DNA from: Drosophila miranda
Taxonomy: Eukaryota > Arthropoda > Insecta > Diptera > Drosophilidae
DNA length: 64,000 nucleotides
Direction: 5' to 3'
Assembly: GCF_003369915.1 (NCBI RefSeq)
Contig: NC_046673.1
Coordinates: 12,074,001-12,138,000, forward strand
A model generated the notes under the pieces. That model worked only from the letters and a program-made list of their open reading frames with translations, did no database searches and was not told where the DNA came from. Shown in pieces: positions 1-9,594 of this stretch (the stretch's first letter is position 1; each line of letters begins with the position of its first letter). Position numbers and translations under genes: made by a program.

Positions 1-487
1 GCGAAGAAGAAATTGTTTTGAATATATGAAAAAAGTCGAGAAAAATCTATTGAAACGAACGCACGCACTCCTTTTTTTTCGTCGTCGTAAAATACAATAA
101 TTTGCAGTCACCCAAGTTTTACGGTCTCTTTTATTTAGAAAAACTATTCTAAATTTTCATAATTATCAAGTATTACACAAACGTCTCCGCTGTAGTGGGT
201 TGAAGATATATGTAGTTCCATGTAGAACAAACAAAAAAGGTTCAAAAATGTTCAAAAAGGTACATGTGCTCTCAAAAATATTAATTTATTGTTTATATGT
301 TGCAAATCTGTAGTGGCCAGTTGTGACTCTAAAACTCCAGAGAACAGCTTGGGAGTACGGCCCTCGCGTTTAACATTAACTCTGCTCTTTACAAAAACAA
401 GATAAGAGATCAATTACAAGAGAGCAGTAGTTAAAGCTTCCATTGAAGAGCTTAATGTCTAATTTAGAGAAGCAGCGTGGATCTGTG

Positions 488-650
488 GGAGTTATGTTTT
501 AAAGCTTTACTAGAAATCATACGATTACTCCGTTAGTCGTGGAAGCTATGTGTAAGCTTTGCCTAGCATCGTACGATTACTCCGTTATCTAGGGAAGCAA
601 GGTGTAAGCTTTGTCTAAAATCGTACGATTACCCCGTTGGTTGTGGAAGG
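488..650. repeat. Three 52-bp tandem repeats
   Basis: The motif ACGATTAC(T/C)CCGTT starts at 521, 573 and 625, a regular 52-bp spacing. Each is preceded by a TAAGCTTTG-like stretch and a TCGTACGA-like palindrome. Sub-repeats of this kind are common in LTRs and UTRs of insect retroelements. Confidence 0.8.
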
Positions 651-2087
651 TAAAGTTCCGATCGTAAGGGCTAATGCAAGTAATAGAACTTCTGGCTAGA
701 TCATTGCTATAGTGAAGCTGTGCGAATTCGGATGTGTCTTTTTATACAAATATATATATCCAAGTGAATTTGAAAACGTTGTGCAATCAAACACGTGCCA
801 AGTAAATTGAAGTTCTGGTGGACTACATTATTCATTTTGGATTAAGAAAAATAAAAGGTATTTGGACCTTACAATAGTGACACAGCTTTAACAGTCTCGT
901 ATCATAGGGCTGGAAATCTTACTACGTTCGACACTGGGAAAGAAAAACCAATTGACCCCCCTCCAAGAACGAGGTCGTCAAAGTCCATCGATTTCTTAGT
1001 AGATCTGGGAAAGACCTCGAATTTCCCAGGAACCAGCATCTACATAAACCAACGATAACTACAACCAAATAAACCAGAAAGAGCCGTCCGAAGATATACT
1101 AGAGTGAAACCCGAAGTTAGGTGGATGCATACTTGAGCGGAAGTACATTTTGGAGTAAGACGAGAAGAATGGTTTTCTTGCGAATTCGGAGAAACTAATA
1201 TGCCGCACTCGTCACCCTTCTCGCTTATGAATTAATTCCCATTATAATGTTCCAAAGGAATTACTAGAGCACTTGGTAGGCACTTTTTTTCCAAACTTAT
1301 CATTCAATAGAGGTCATAACACATTTAACGAATATTTTGTTAAAAGTCCACCAATCAAAGTACAACTTCCACAGATCTTTTCACTTCAAATACAGCTTTT
1401 CCTTCGCTATAAAAGTAAAATAAATCCATTGAAATGCGATGGTTACACAGCCTCGGGCTTCTCACCGAAAGAAGATTACATCGGAGAAGAAGGAACATCG
1501 GCAAACTAGCATAACCTCGACCAAAAATCGACCAATGGTCCAACTTTCGAAGATGTGCAGACGTCAGCAGACTCCTGAATCTCTGTAAAAACTTATAGGA
1601 GTTAAAGCGCCGTACTGAGAAGACCGTGAAGTGCTATATGAAGCTTATATGACTCTATGACGAGACCATGAAGCTTTACGCTGCCAAGATTGATAGGTGC
1701 ATCATAGCGAGGGCCAATAGGTTAGTTAAAATTTGATCCAAAATCAATCACCAAAGCATCAGAAAACCAGAGAAAATATAATTTCAACCGGAAAGTAAAC
1801 GAAAATCAGAAACTTACAATACGCCTCTGCAAGTATCGGCGGGCACCTCTAACATCATCTGTTATGTCAACAGCCTGTGGCCAGCCTGCTTCCAGTGGCC
1901 TGTTAGGCGCAACAGTATGCTGTTAACGCGGGTTCTGCTGTTAACTGAGGAAGTCGCTTTCTGGTTTTTCTGTTCGCCTGGTAATAAAATATCGAAAAAT
2001 ACCGTTTTGGCATCGTTTCGTCACGGAATTTCCTTTTTCGATGCCGTTGGTGCTTTTAATGTGGGTTTTAACGGAAACGATACTTAA

Positions 2088-2305
2088 TTATACCCGATAC
2101 TCAAAATGAGTATTGGGGTATATTAGATTTGTGGTCAAAGTGGATGTGTATAATGTCAAGAAGGAAGCGTTTCCGACCCCATTAAATATATATATTCTTT
2201 ATCAGCATCAATTGCCGACTTAGACGACCTCTAACCTAGAAACATGGACAGATAATTAAACCAAACAATATCCCTCTCCAAATTCTTCGACCTTGATAAC
2301 ACGCA
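2088..2305 (+). mobile_element. TATACCCG-TACTC interspersed repeat, truncated
   Basis: It starts ATACCCGATACTCAAAATGA at about 2090 and continues through the TTTCCGACCCCAT-like stretch and the TATCAGCATCAAT stretch before ending. Related copies occur at about 2310, 37724, 39423 and 54600 in this window. This is a short non-autonomous repeat of a type widespread in Drosophila. No ORF or terminal inverted repeat is visible. Confidence 0.7.
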
Positions 2306-2309
2306 TTTT

Positions 2310-2905
2310 CATACCCGATACTCAAAATGAGTATAGGGGTATATGAGATCTGTGGTGAAAGTGGATGTGTGTAACGTCCAGAATGAATCGTTTCCGACGC
2401 CATAAAGTATATATATATAAATACATATATTCTTGATCAGCATCAATAGCTGTCTATCCGACTGTCCGTCCGTCCGTCTGTCCGTCCCTATCAGCGCCTA
2501 GTGCTCAAAGGCTTATAGCCTAGAGAGCTAGAGCAACGATATTTTATATCCGGACTTCTTTGATATGTCACTGTTACAAGAATATTTCAAAACTTCACCC
2601 CGCCAACTTCCGACCCCACCAAAGGCGAAAATCTGTGGAATCCACAATTTCAAAGATACGAGAAAACAGAAAACGCATAACCGTAGAGGCAAACTACATC
2701 TTTTAGAGTGAAAAATCTGAACAAGATCGTACAATTATTATAGCCAAAATCAAGAAACCAATTTCATTCTCTCTCGCTCTGTCTCTCTCTAACAAACAGG
2801 TTTCATGGCTGGCTTTGCCTATTGCAAAATGTGATTTCAAGGATCTCAGAGACTATAACAGCTAGAGCAACCAAATTTGGTATCCACACTTCTGTTAGAT
2901 CTAAA
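2310..2905 (+). mobile_element. TATACCCG-TACTC interspersed repeat, longer copy
   Basis: A second copy starts at 2310 and runs through the GTCCGTCCGTCTGTCC stretch (about 2465), the TATAGCC/AGAGCTAGAGCAAC stretch, a CTCTCGCTCTGTCTC tract, and the repeated sentence-like block about GAGCAACCAAATTTGGTATCC (about 2870). It is cut off at the 70-bp direct repeat at 2906. It is the longest copy of this family in the window. Confidence 0.7.
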
Positions 2906-3148
2906 GTTCAAAAATGTTCAAAAAGGTACATGTGCTCTCAAAAATATTAATTTATTGTTTATATGTTGCAAATCTTAGGACTTGAGAGATAGAATTAAAA
3001 ATTCATCCGAGAACACATTGGAGAAGAGCCCTGATTCGTTTCGTTTAGTTTTTTGTATGTGTTGTTGCATGAAAATGTATTTAAAATTGTGTGAAGATTG
3101 ATTACTTCTAGCATTGTATCAGAATTCAGTTTTTTTAAAAGCTCGTCA

Positions 3149-5278
3149 TTAAACTTCGTCATCCAGAACTTGCCGGATTTGAAAATCCTCTAGATTCTCT
3201 TGTGGAATGAGTCGCAGTTTCATATCGTTGGCCAAATGGAGAACCGCATTGAGGGCCACCGATGGGCACAGAGAATCTTTCGTTTCGTCACTCAACACAT
3301 CAGGCAACGATCGGTAAACCTCCTGGAAGCTGGCGGTACCCTTGGCGTAGCTTTCTTCCTTTGACAGTGGGAGGGAGGGTATCGATGCCTCATTGACAGA
3401 ACTGAGGAATTGTTTCTGGATCAAATAATGGCAGCTGTTCTTGAGATTCTTCATGTCGATCACCTTGGCACGCTTCGCAAATGGCCCAATCACTTTGCTG
3501 ACCTGAAAAATAAGTGATATTTTATATACCCTTAGGAATGGTATATCCCTCAAAGACCCACCTGCCTTGGTGCACCCTTAAATTCGGTGGATATCTCCAT
3601 GATTGTATCCTCACCCTCATGCATGCTTTGGCTTTGATTGGGCATATCCCCACATGAATCCTTATTCATCATGTCCATGGGATCTTCAATGTCCGCTGCC
3701 GACATTCGGTTCATGACAGAATCATCTGTGGTGAAATTTTCATTGTCAAAGAGCTCTCTATCGGCATCACCGTGGTGTAAGCCCCTATCCATATCCACAT
3801 CATTGCCCAGACTCTCAACCAGATCGGCTTCACCAAATCGCTGGCTAACTTGGTAATCCGCTTCATTGTTGGATTTCGTGGGCATCAGCTTTCGGGCATC
3901 GCATTTCTTTTGATAGTTGACCTTTTGCTGCTTTATGTTGGCATCAAGAGGCTGGAAGAGCTCCTCTTTGCATTTTCCATAGTGCAACTCCTTCATGCGT
4001 GGCTTGGCGGCAGCGGCAGCGGCAGCGGCAGCGGTTTTGGATTTCTTTGGGTTGCCAACAGTCACAGCATCCTTTGGGCCAGTCGTCTGGTCCAGAGTGG
4101 TGCACGGACGAGTGATCCTGAATTTCCAATGCGCAGGAGCCGCACAAAGCTGTGAGATCTGATCCATGGGTCTGTATGAATAGTCCAGCCTAGTGACACC
4201 ATCCACTGGCCTCAGATCGTCAATGAATTCGGCGGTTTTCTTTAAACGGCGGCAATTGGTGATGACCGTCTGCTCTTCGGCGGTGAGCTCCTGCAAATCA
4301 TTCGATTGTATATCTAAGATAATGGGAGGACCGGCTTCTATATCCGGCATGGGCTCACACTCGGCATTCATGTCAAAGGCCACGGATAGCTCTGTGCGAT
4401 TCCCACCAATATCGTGCGCATTATCCAGCCCCTCAGCATCGTCATCATATGAAGGGACCGCCTCTGAAATAGATCCCGACTGTGGCTTGGGATTGGGGGT
4501 ATTGGGATTGGTTATCACATAACCCGTGTGGAGTGGCCGCAGATTTAGATCATCCGTACGGTTGTACAGTTTGTGCAGCCATTCCGCATTGCACAACTCT
4601 TCATCGGGCCACTCCTTGGCGCCAGCACTCAGCGTTTCGCTATCCATGAGCTCATCCGTCCCCTCGGTGTCATCAAAGAATTTGTAAGTCGGGCGTAGCC
4701 GCATCTCAAAGTCCACGCTGGGCAGAATGTTGTGCATCATTCGATCGGGGGCATCGAGGGAGCCCACCGTCGAATGGTCCTGCATGGGTACCATATCCAA
4801 ACGCGCATTCAACTTTTCCTTGTTCTTTGCCAACGTTGATAAATTCCTTTCTTCGCCATCACCTGGAGGTCCCTCAGGTAAGCCCGTCAAGGTGCGAGCA
4901 TTCAAACCCGCCGATATACGACATGCATCGATGTAGATGGAGTCTACACGCAGGCCGTAGACCTTGCACAAGACCTGCAGCAAAGAGCCAGCCATCTGTG
5001 AAAGTAGAAAAGTAGGTTAGGAGCTCTCCATATTTGTCGGAGGGTTAAAGAGTAAAACGCACCCTGAAGCTGCTTAGCTTTTTGTGAGGGCTATCCATTA
5101 GATTGGCCAGTGTATCAATCAACGATATATCCCAGGCATTGGCTATGCTCAGCTTATTGCAGTTGTACAGATCCAAGGAAGAGCGTACCGTCTCGTTCTC
5201 CTCAATGGACTCGAGAGTTGAACTCTTGTGCTTGTTTGCAGATCGACGCACTGGACTCTCCGAGCGTGGCGGCATCAT
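3149..5278 (-). CDS. Barren/CAP-H-like condensin I kleisin, copy A (intact)
   Basis: Three exons on the minus strand: 5278-5063, 4995-3562 and 3502-3149, joined by 67- and 59-bp introns, all in phase 0, giving about 667 aa. The N-terminus (residues about 40-107, containing NKLSIANAWDISLIDTLANL and RVDSIYIDACRI) matches the CAP-H region that contacts SMC2. The centre has the HWKFR motif that is conserved in CAP-H and a 9-Ala run near residue 393. The C-terminal exon (SVALNAVLHLANDMKLRL, then EDFQIRQV) matches the kleisin region that binds SMC4. The family closes the condensin ring that compacts mitotic and meiotic chromosomes. The protein is somewhat shorter than typical insect Barren. Relative to copy B it lacks 6 residues (PIFAKLN reduced to H). 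It is probably a lineage-specific paralogue rather than barr itself, which is autosomal in D. melanogaster, so no symbol is given. Confidence 0.9.
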
Positions 5279-5592
5279 TACAATGCTGGGGTGTGCGTAA
5301 CAAACAAATTTTCACCGGATTTTTACTAATTTCGTTTGATTGGGCTGCGTTGGTAATCTGCGAAATCTGGATAACCACACTTACACGCGCAGGGCTGAAA
5401 GCGCAATATAAATAAACGAAAATTATAGTTTACAAATGCCACAATACCGGTTTGCACGCTAGGATGTTCAGGTTCAATGATTTTAACAAATATATGAATA
5501 TCAAAATTATTTGTACTGTAAACTTTTAATAGCACGGTTTTATTATATGTTCTTCTTTCTTGATCGGCGTATTCGAATGAATGTGTGTTGGC

Positions 5593-5625
5593 ATATCGAT
5601 ACTTGTCGAGGACAAGTATCGATAT
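5593..5625. promoter_or_regulatory. 15-bp inverted repeat holding two DRE (TATCGATA) sites
   Basis: Arms 5593-5607 and 5611-5625 are perfect reverse complements around a 3-bp loop, and each contains TATCGATA, the DREF-binding element typical of Drosophila replication and cell-cycle genes. It lies about 315 bp upstream of the copy A start codon, inside the 203 bp missing from unit B. Promoter function is inferred. Confidence 0.5.
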
Positions 5626-5819
5626 ATCGAGTACATTGGTATTTCTTATAATACTATCGATGAGTAAATCTTAAACTAATATTTAAATCTTATAAACTAA
5701 TATTCATATCTTACAGTACTGTCAAAAAATTGTCAAAATGGCAACGATAGTTTCGATAGCTGTGCAAGGTGTTGATATTTTTATTACTTTTTTATATCCC
5801 TGGTTGCGTGATTGGCGGC

Positions 5820-6010
5820 AAAAAAGCTAAAATATGGAGAAGAAGAAGAGATAAAACGTATTTGCGATGTGGTTGATAGGGAAAATAAGAAAATATGAAA
5901 AGTGTCCAAGGAAAACAGGCATAGAGAACAAGTCAGCAAAAATGAACTTGTAACCCAAATAGAAGAAATGAGCAAAAAAGAACAGTTTCGAAGGAACTGG
6001 TTTAGTTTAA
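5820..6010 (+). pseudogene. Decayed Lys/Glu-rich ORF fragment, unit A
   Basis: On the plus strand, about 60 codons read as a charged, coiled-coil-like segment (EEEEIKRICDVVDRENKK, one stop, then SKENRHREQVSKNELVTQIE and EMSKKEQFRRNW). The same fragment occurs in unit B at about 9300-9480 with the same stop. It may be the end of a neighbouring gene caught in the duplication. I do not recognise it; it could also be chance. Confidence 0.3.
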
Positions 6011-6114
6011 CGCTTTTTTTTCACTCACTCATGAGCAACACAACACAATTTCTAATAGATTTCGGGCTTTTTAATGAATTGCAGTATTTTTCATGGTGGG
6101 TTTTTTTAATACAA

Positions 6115-6700
6115 ACAAATTTTACCAAAGACTATACAATACCAAAATGTTGCATGAGCGACCAAAAAGCTGTTCTATGTTCTACCGCCGGGCAGGACGG
6201 AAGCGTCAGAGTGGTCGACCTAAGGACGAGCAGCGGAGACACGTTCAGGAGGCCAATTCACAAGTTGGCGCTTCTGCCACTGGTTTGAAGCCTTCCAGGC
6301 CTTCAACGGGGCCAGTGTAGCGCCATTTGGCGTATAATAGGCTTTTTTATTAGGATCGAATTTTATGAAGTCTATTGTAAGTTAGGCTAGGGCAAAGCGG
6401 GAGCGCAATAAAAGTTCGCTCTCTCGCTCTTGGCGAATTCGCCCCGCTTTGCCACCGTAGGTAAGATAGGCGAAGAAGAAATTGTTTTGAATATATGAAA
6501 AAAGTCGAGAAAAATCTATTGAAACGAACGCACGCACTCCTTTTTTTTCGTCGTCGTAAAATACAATAATTTGCAGTCACCCAAGTTTTACGGTCTCTTT
6601 TATTTAGAAAAACTATTCTAAATTTTCATAATTATCAAGTATTACACAAACGTCTCCGCTGTAGTGGGTTGAAGATATATGTAGTTCCATGTAGAACAAA
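6115..6700 (+). mobile_element. 3' end and LTR-like sequence of a retroelement between the two units
   Basis: The plus frame at about 6150-6318 encodes an Arg-rich tail ending in SATGLKPSRPSTGPV and a stop, resembling the end of the polyprotein of some Drosophila LTR retrotransposons. The sequence immediately after begins TGTAGCGCC, LTR-like, and contains CTCTCTCGCTC and GAATTCGCCCCGC stretches. Positions 6470-6700 are the same sequence that opens the window at position 1. Only a fragment is present, with no protease, reverse transcriptase or integrase. The family assignment is uncertain. Confidence 0.5.
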
Positions 6701-6951
6701 CAAAAAAGGTTCAAAAATGTTCAAAAAGGTACATGTGCTCTCAAAAATATTAATTTATTGTTTATATGTTGCAAATCTTAGGACTTGAGAGATAGAATTA
6801 AAAATTCATCCGAGAACACATTGGAGAAGAGCCCTGATTCGTTTCGTTTAGTTTTTTGTATGTGTTGTTGCATGAAAATGTATTTAAAATTGTGTGAAGA
6901 TTGATTACTTCTAGCATTGTATCAGAATTCAGTTTTTTTTAAAGCTCGTCA

Positions 6952-8954
6952 TTAAACTTCGTCATCCAGAACTTGCCGGATTTGAAAATCCTCTAGATTC
7001 TCTTGTGGAATGAGTCGCAGTTTCATATCGTTGGCCAAATGGAGAACCGCATTGAGGGCCACCGATGGGCACAGAGAATCTTTCGTTTCGTCACTCAACA
7101 CATCAGGCAACGATCGGTAAACCTCCTGGAAGCTGGCGGTACCCTTGGCGTAGCTTTCTTCCTTTGACAGTGGGAGGGAGGGTATCGATGCCTCATTGAC
7201 AGAACTGAGGAATTGTTTCTGGATCAAATAATGGCAGCTATTCTTGAGATTCTTCATGTCGATCACCTTGGCACGCTTCGCAAATGGCCCAATCACTTTG
7301 CTGACCTGAAAAATAAGTGATATTTGATATACCCTTAGGAATGGTATATCCCTCAAAGACCCACCTGCCTTGGTGCACCCTTAAATTCGGTGGATATCTC
7401 CATGATTGTATCCTCACCCTCATGCATGCTTTGGCTTTGATTGGGCATATCCCCACATGAATCCTTATTCATCATGTCCATGGGATCTTCAATGTCCGCT
7501 GCCGACATTCGGTTCATGACAGAATCATCTGTGGTGAAATTTTCATTGTCAAAGAGCTCTCTATCGGCATCACCGTGGTGTAAGCCCCTATCCATATCCA
7601 CATCATTGCCCAGACTCTCAACCAGATCGGCTTTACCAAATCGCTGGCTAACTTGGTAATCCGCTTCATTGTTGGATTTCGTGGGCATCAGCTTTCGGGC
7701 ATCGCATTTCTTTTGATAGTTGACCTTTTGCTGCTTTATGTTGGCATCAAGAGGCTGGAAGAGCTCCTCTTTGCCTTTTCCATAGTGCAACTCCTTCATG
7801 CGTGGCTTGGCGGCAGCGGCAGCGGCAGCGGTTTTGGTTTTCTTCGGGTTGCTAACAGTCACAGCATCCTTTGGGCCAGTCGTCTGGTCCAGAGTGGTGC
7901 GCGGACGGCGGCAATTGGTGATGACCGTCTGCTCTTCGGCGGTGAGCTCCTGCAAATCATTCGATTGTATATCTAAGATAATGGGAGGACCGGCTTCTAT
8001 ATCCGGCATGGGCTCACACTCGGCATTCATGTCAAAGGCCACGGATAGCTCTGTGCGATTCCCACCAATATCGTGCGCATTATCCAGCCCTCAGCATCGT
8101 CATCATATGAAGGGACCGCCTCTGAAATAGATCCCGACTGTGGCTTGGTATTGGGGGTATTGGGATTGGTTATCACATAACCCGTGTGGAGTGGCCGCAG
8201 ATTTAGATCATCCGTACGGTTGTACAGTTTGTGCAGCCATTCCGCATTGCACAACTCTTCATCGGGCCACTCCTTGGCGCCAGCACTCAGCGTTTCGCTA
8301 TCCATGAGCTCATCCGTCCCCTCGGTGTCATCAAAGAATTTGTAAGTCGGGCGTAGCCGCATCTCAAAGTCCACGCTGGGCAGAATGTTGTGCATCATTC
8401 GATCGGAGGCATCGAGGGAGCCCACCGTCGAATTGAGCTTTGCAAATATAGGGTCCTGCATGGGTACCATATCCAAACGCGCATTCAACTTTTCCTTGTT
8501 CTTTGCCAACGTTGATAAATTCCTTTCTTCGCCATCACCTGGAGGTCCCTCAGGTAAGCCCGTCAAGGTGCGAGCATTCAAACCCGCCGATATACGACAT
8601 GCATCGATGTAGATGGAGTCTACACGCAGGCCGTAGACCTTGCACAAGACCTGCAGCAAAGAGCCAGCCATCTGTGAAAGTAGAAAAGTAGGTTAGGAGC
8701 TCTCCATATTTGTCGGAGGGTTAAAGAGTAAAACGCACCCTGAAGCTGCTTAGCTTTTTGTGAGGGCTATCCATTAGATTGGCCAGTGTATCAATCAACG
8801 ATATATCCCAGGCATTGGCTATGCTCAGCTTATTGCAGTTGTACAGATCCAAGGAAGAGCGTACCGTCTCGTTCTCCTCAATGGACTCGAGAGTTGAACT
8901 CTTGTGCTTGTTTGCAGATCGACGCACTGGACTCTCCGAGCGTGGCGGCATCAT
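6952..8954 (-). pseudogene. Barren/CAP-H-like kleisin, copy B (frameshifted)
   Basis: Same exon plan as copy A: 8954-8739, 8671-7365 and 7305-6952. A run of four C in copy A (4430-4433) is three C here (8088-8090), shifting the frame, so translation ends about 20 codons later, giving about 286 aa. A 138-bp in-frame deletion near 7905 also removes 46 codons, including the conserved HWKFR segment, and the Ala run is 7 instead of 9. The C-terminal kleisin exon is intact but out of reach. It retains the PIFAKLN residues that copy A lost, so A is not simply its parent. Splice sites still look functional, so decay is recent. A transcript could still give an N-terminal kleisin fragment. Confidence 0.88.
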
Positions 8955-9299
8955 TACAATGCTGGGGTGTGCGTAACAAACAAATTTTCACCGGATTTTT
9001 ACTAATTTCGTTTGATTGGGCTGCGTTGGTAATCTGCGAAATCTGGATAACCACACTCACACGCGCAGGGCTGAAAGCGCAATATAAATAAACGAAAATT
9101 ATAGTTTACAAATGCCACAATACCGGTTTGCACGCTAGGATGTTCAGGTTCAATGATTTTAACAAATATATGAATATCAAAATTATTTGTACTGTCAAAA
9201 AATTGTCAAAATGGCAACGATAGTTTCGATAGCTGTGCAAGGTGTTGATATTTTTATTACTTTTTTATATCCCTGGTTGCGTGATTAGCGGCAAAAAAG

Positions 9300-9480
9300 C
9301 TAAAATATGGAGAAGAAGAAGAGATAAAACGTATTTGCGATGTGGTTGATAGGCAAAATAAGAAAATATGAAAAGTGTCCAAGGAAAACAGGCATAGAGA
9401 ACAAGTCAGCAAAAATGAACTTGTAACCCAAATAGAACAAATGAGCAAAAAAGAACAGTTTCGAAGGAACTGGTTTAGTT
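9300..9480 (+). pseudogene. Decayed Lys/Glu-rich ORF fragment, unit B
   Basis: Duplicate of the 5820-6010 fragment with the same in-frame stop and a few substitutions (for example EEMSKK becomes EQMSKK). It lies just inside the right boundary of the duplication; beyond about 9590 the sequence is unrelated to unit A. Confidence 0.3.
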
Positions 9481-9594
9481 TAACGCTTTTTTTTCACTCA
9501 CTCATGAGCAACACAACACTATTTCTAATAGATTTCGGGCTTTTTAATGAATTGCAGTATTTTTCATGGTGGGTTTTTTAATACAAAAAAATTT

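Larger units (their letters stand above)
310..2975. mobile_element. 2.67-kb insertion in unit A, bounded by a 70-bp direct repeat
   Basis: Unit B reads straight through at 6709-6778, where unit A has two copies of the same 70 bp (240-309 and 2906-2975) with about 2.6 kb between them. The insert holds three 52-bp tandem repeats with a TCGTACGAT-like core (about 488-650), AT-rich sequence with no long ORF, and at its right end two pieces of the TATACCCG-TACTC interspersed repeat. The left part resembles a retrotransposon LTR/UTR only in general character; I could not name it. A 70-bp flanking repeat is too long for an ordinary target-site duplication, so insertion combined with unequal exchange is more likely than simple transposition. 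Confidence 0.6.
1..9590. repeat. Tandem duplication of a barren-like gene unit (two copies in view)
   Basis: Sequence from 6470 to about 9590 repeats 1-309 joined to 2976-about 6115, including the three exons, both introns and several hundred bases of both flanks, with only scattered substitutions and a few indels. Offsets are 3676 bp over exon 1 and the start of exon 2, and 3803 bp over exon 3. Unit A carries an extra 2666 bp (310-2975). Unit B lacks 203 bp present in A just upstream of the gene. The two units diverge after about 6115 and 9590: A runs into retroelement sequence and B into unique DNA. Position 1 corresponds to 6470, inside the retroelement-like sequence, so another unit may lie to the left of the window. 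The duplication was DNA-mediated, because introns are retained. Confidence 0.9.

Noticed and set aside
110-125. GTTTTACGG resembling a roX box (also near 6584)
   Set aside because: A single short match inside retroelement-like sequence with no stem-loop or tandem boxes.
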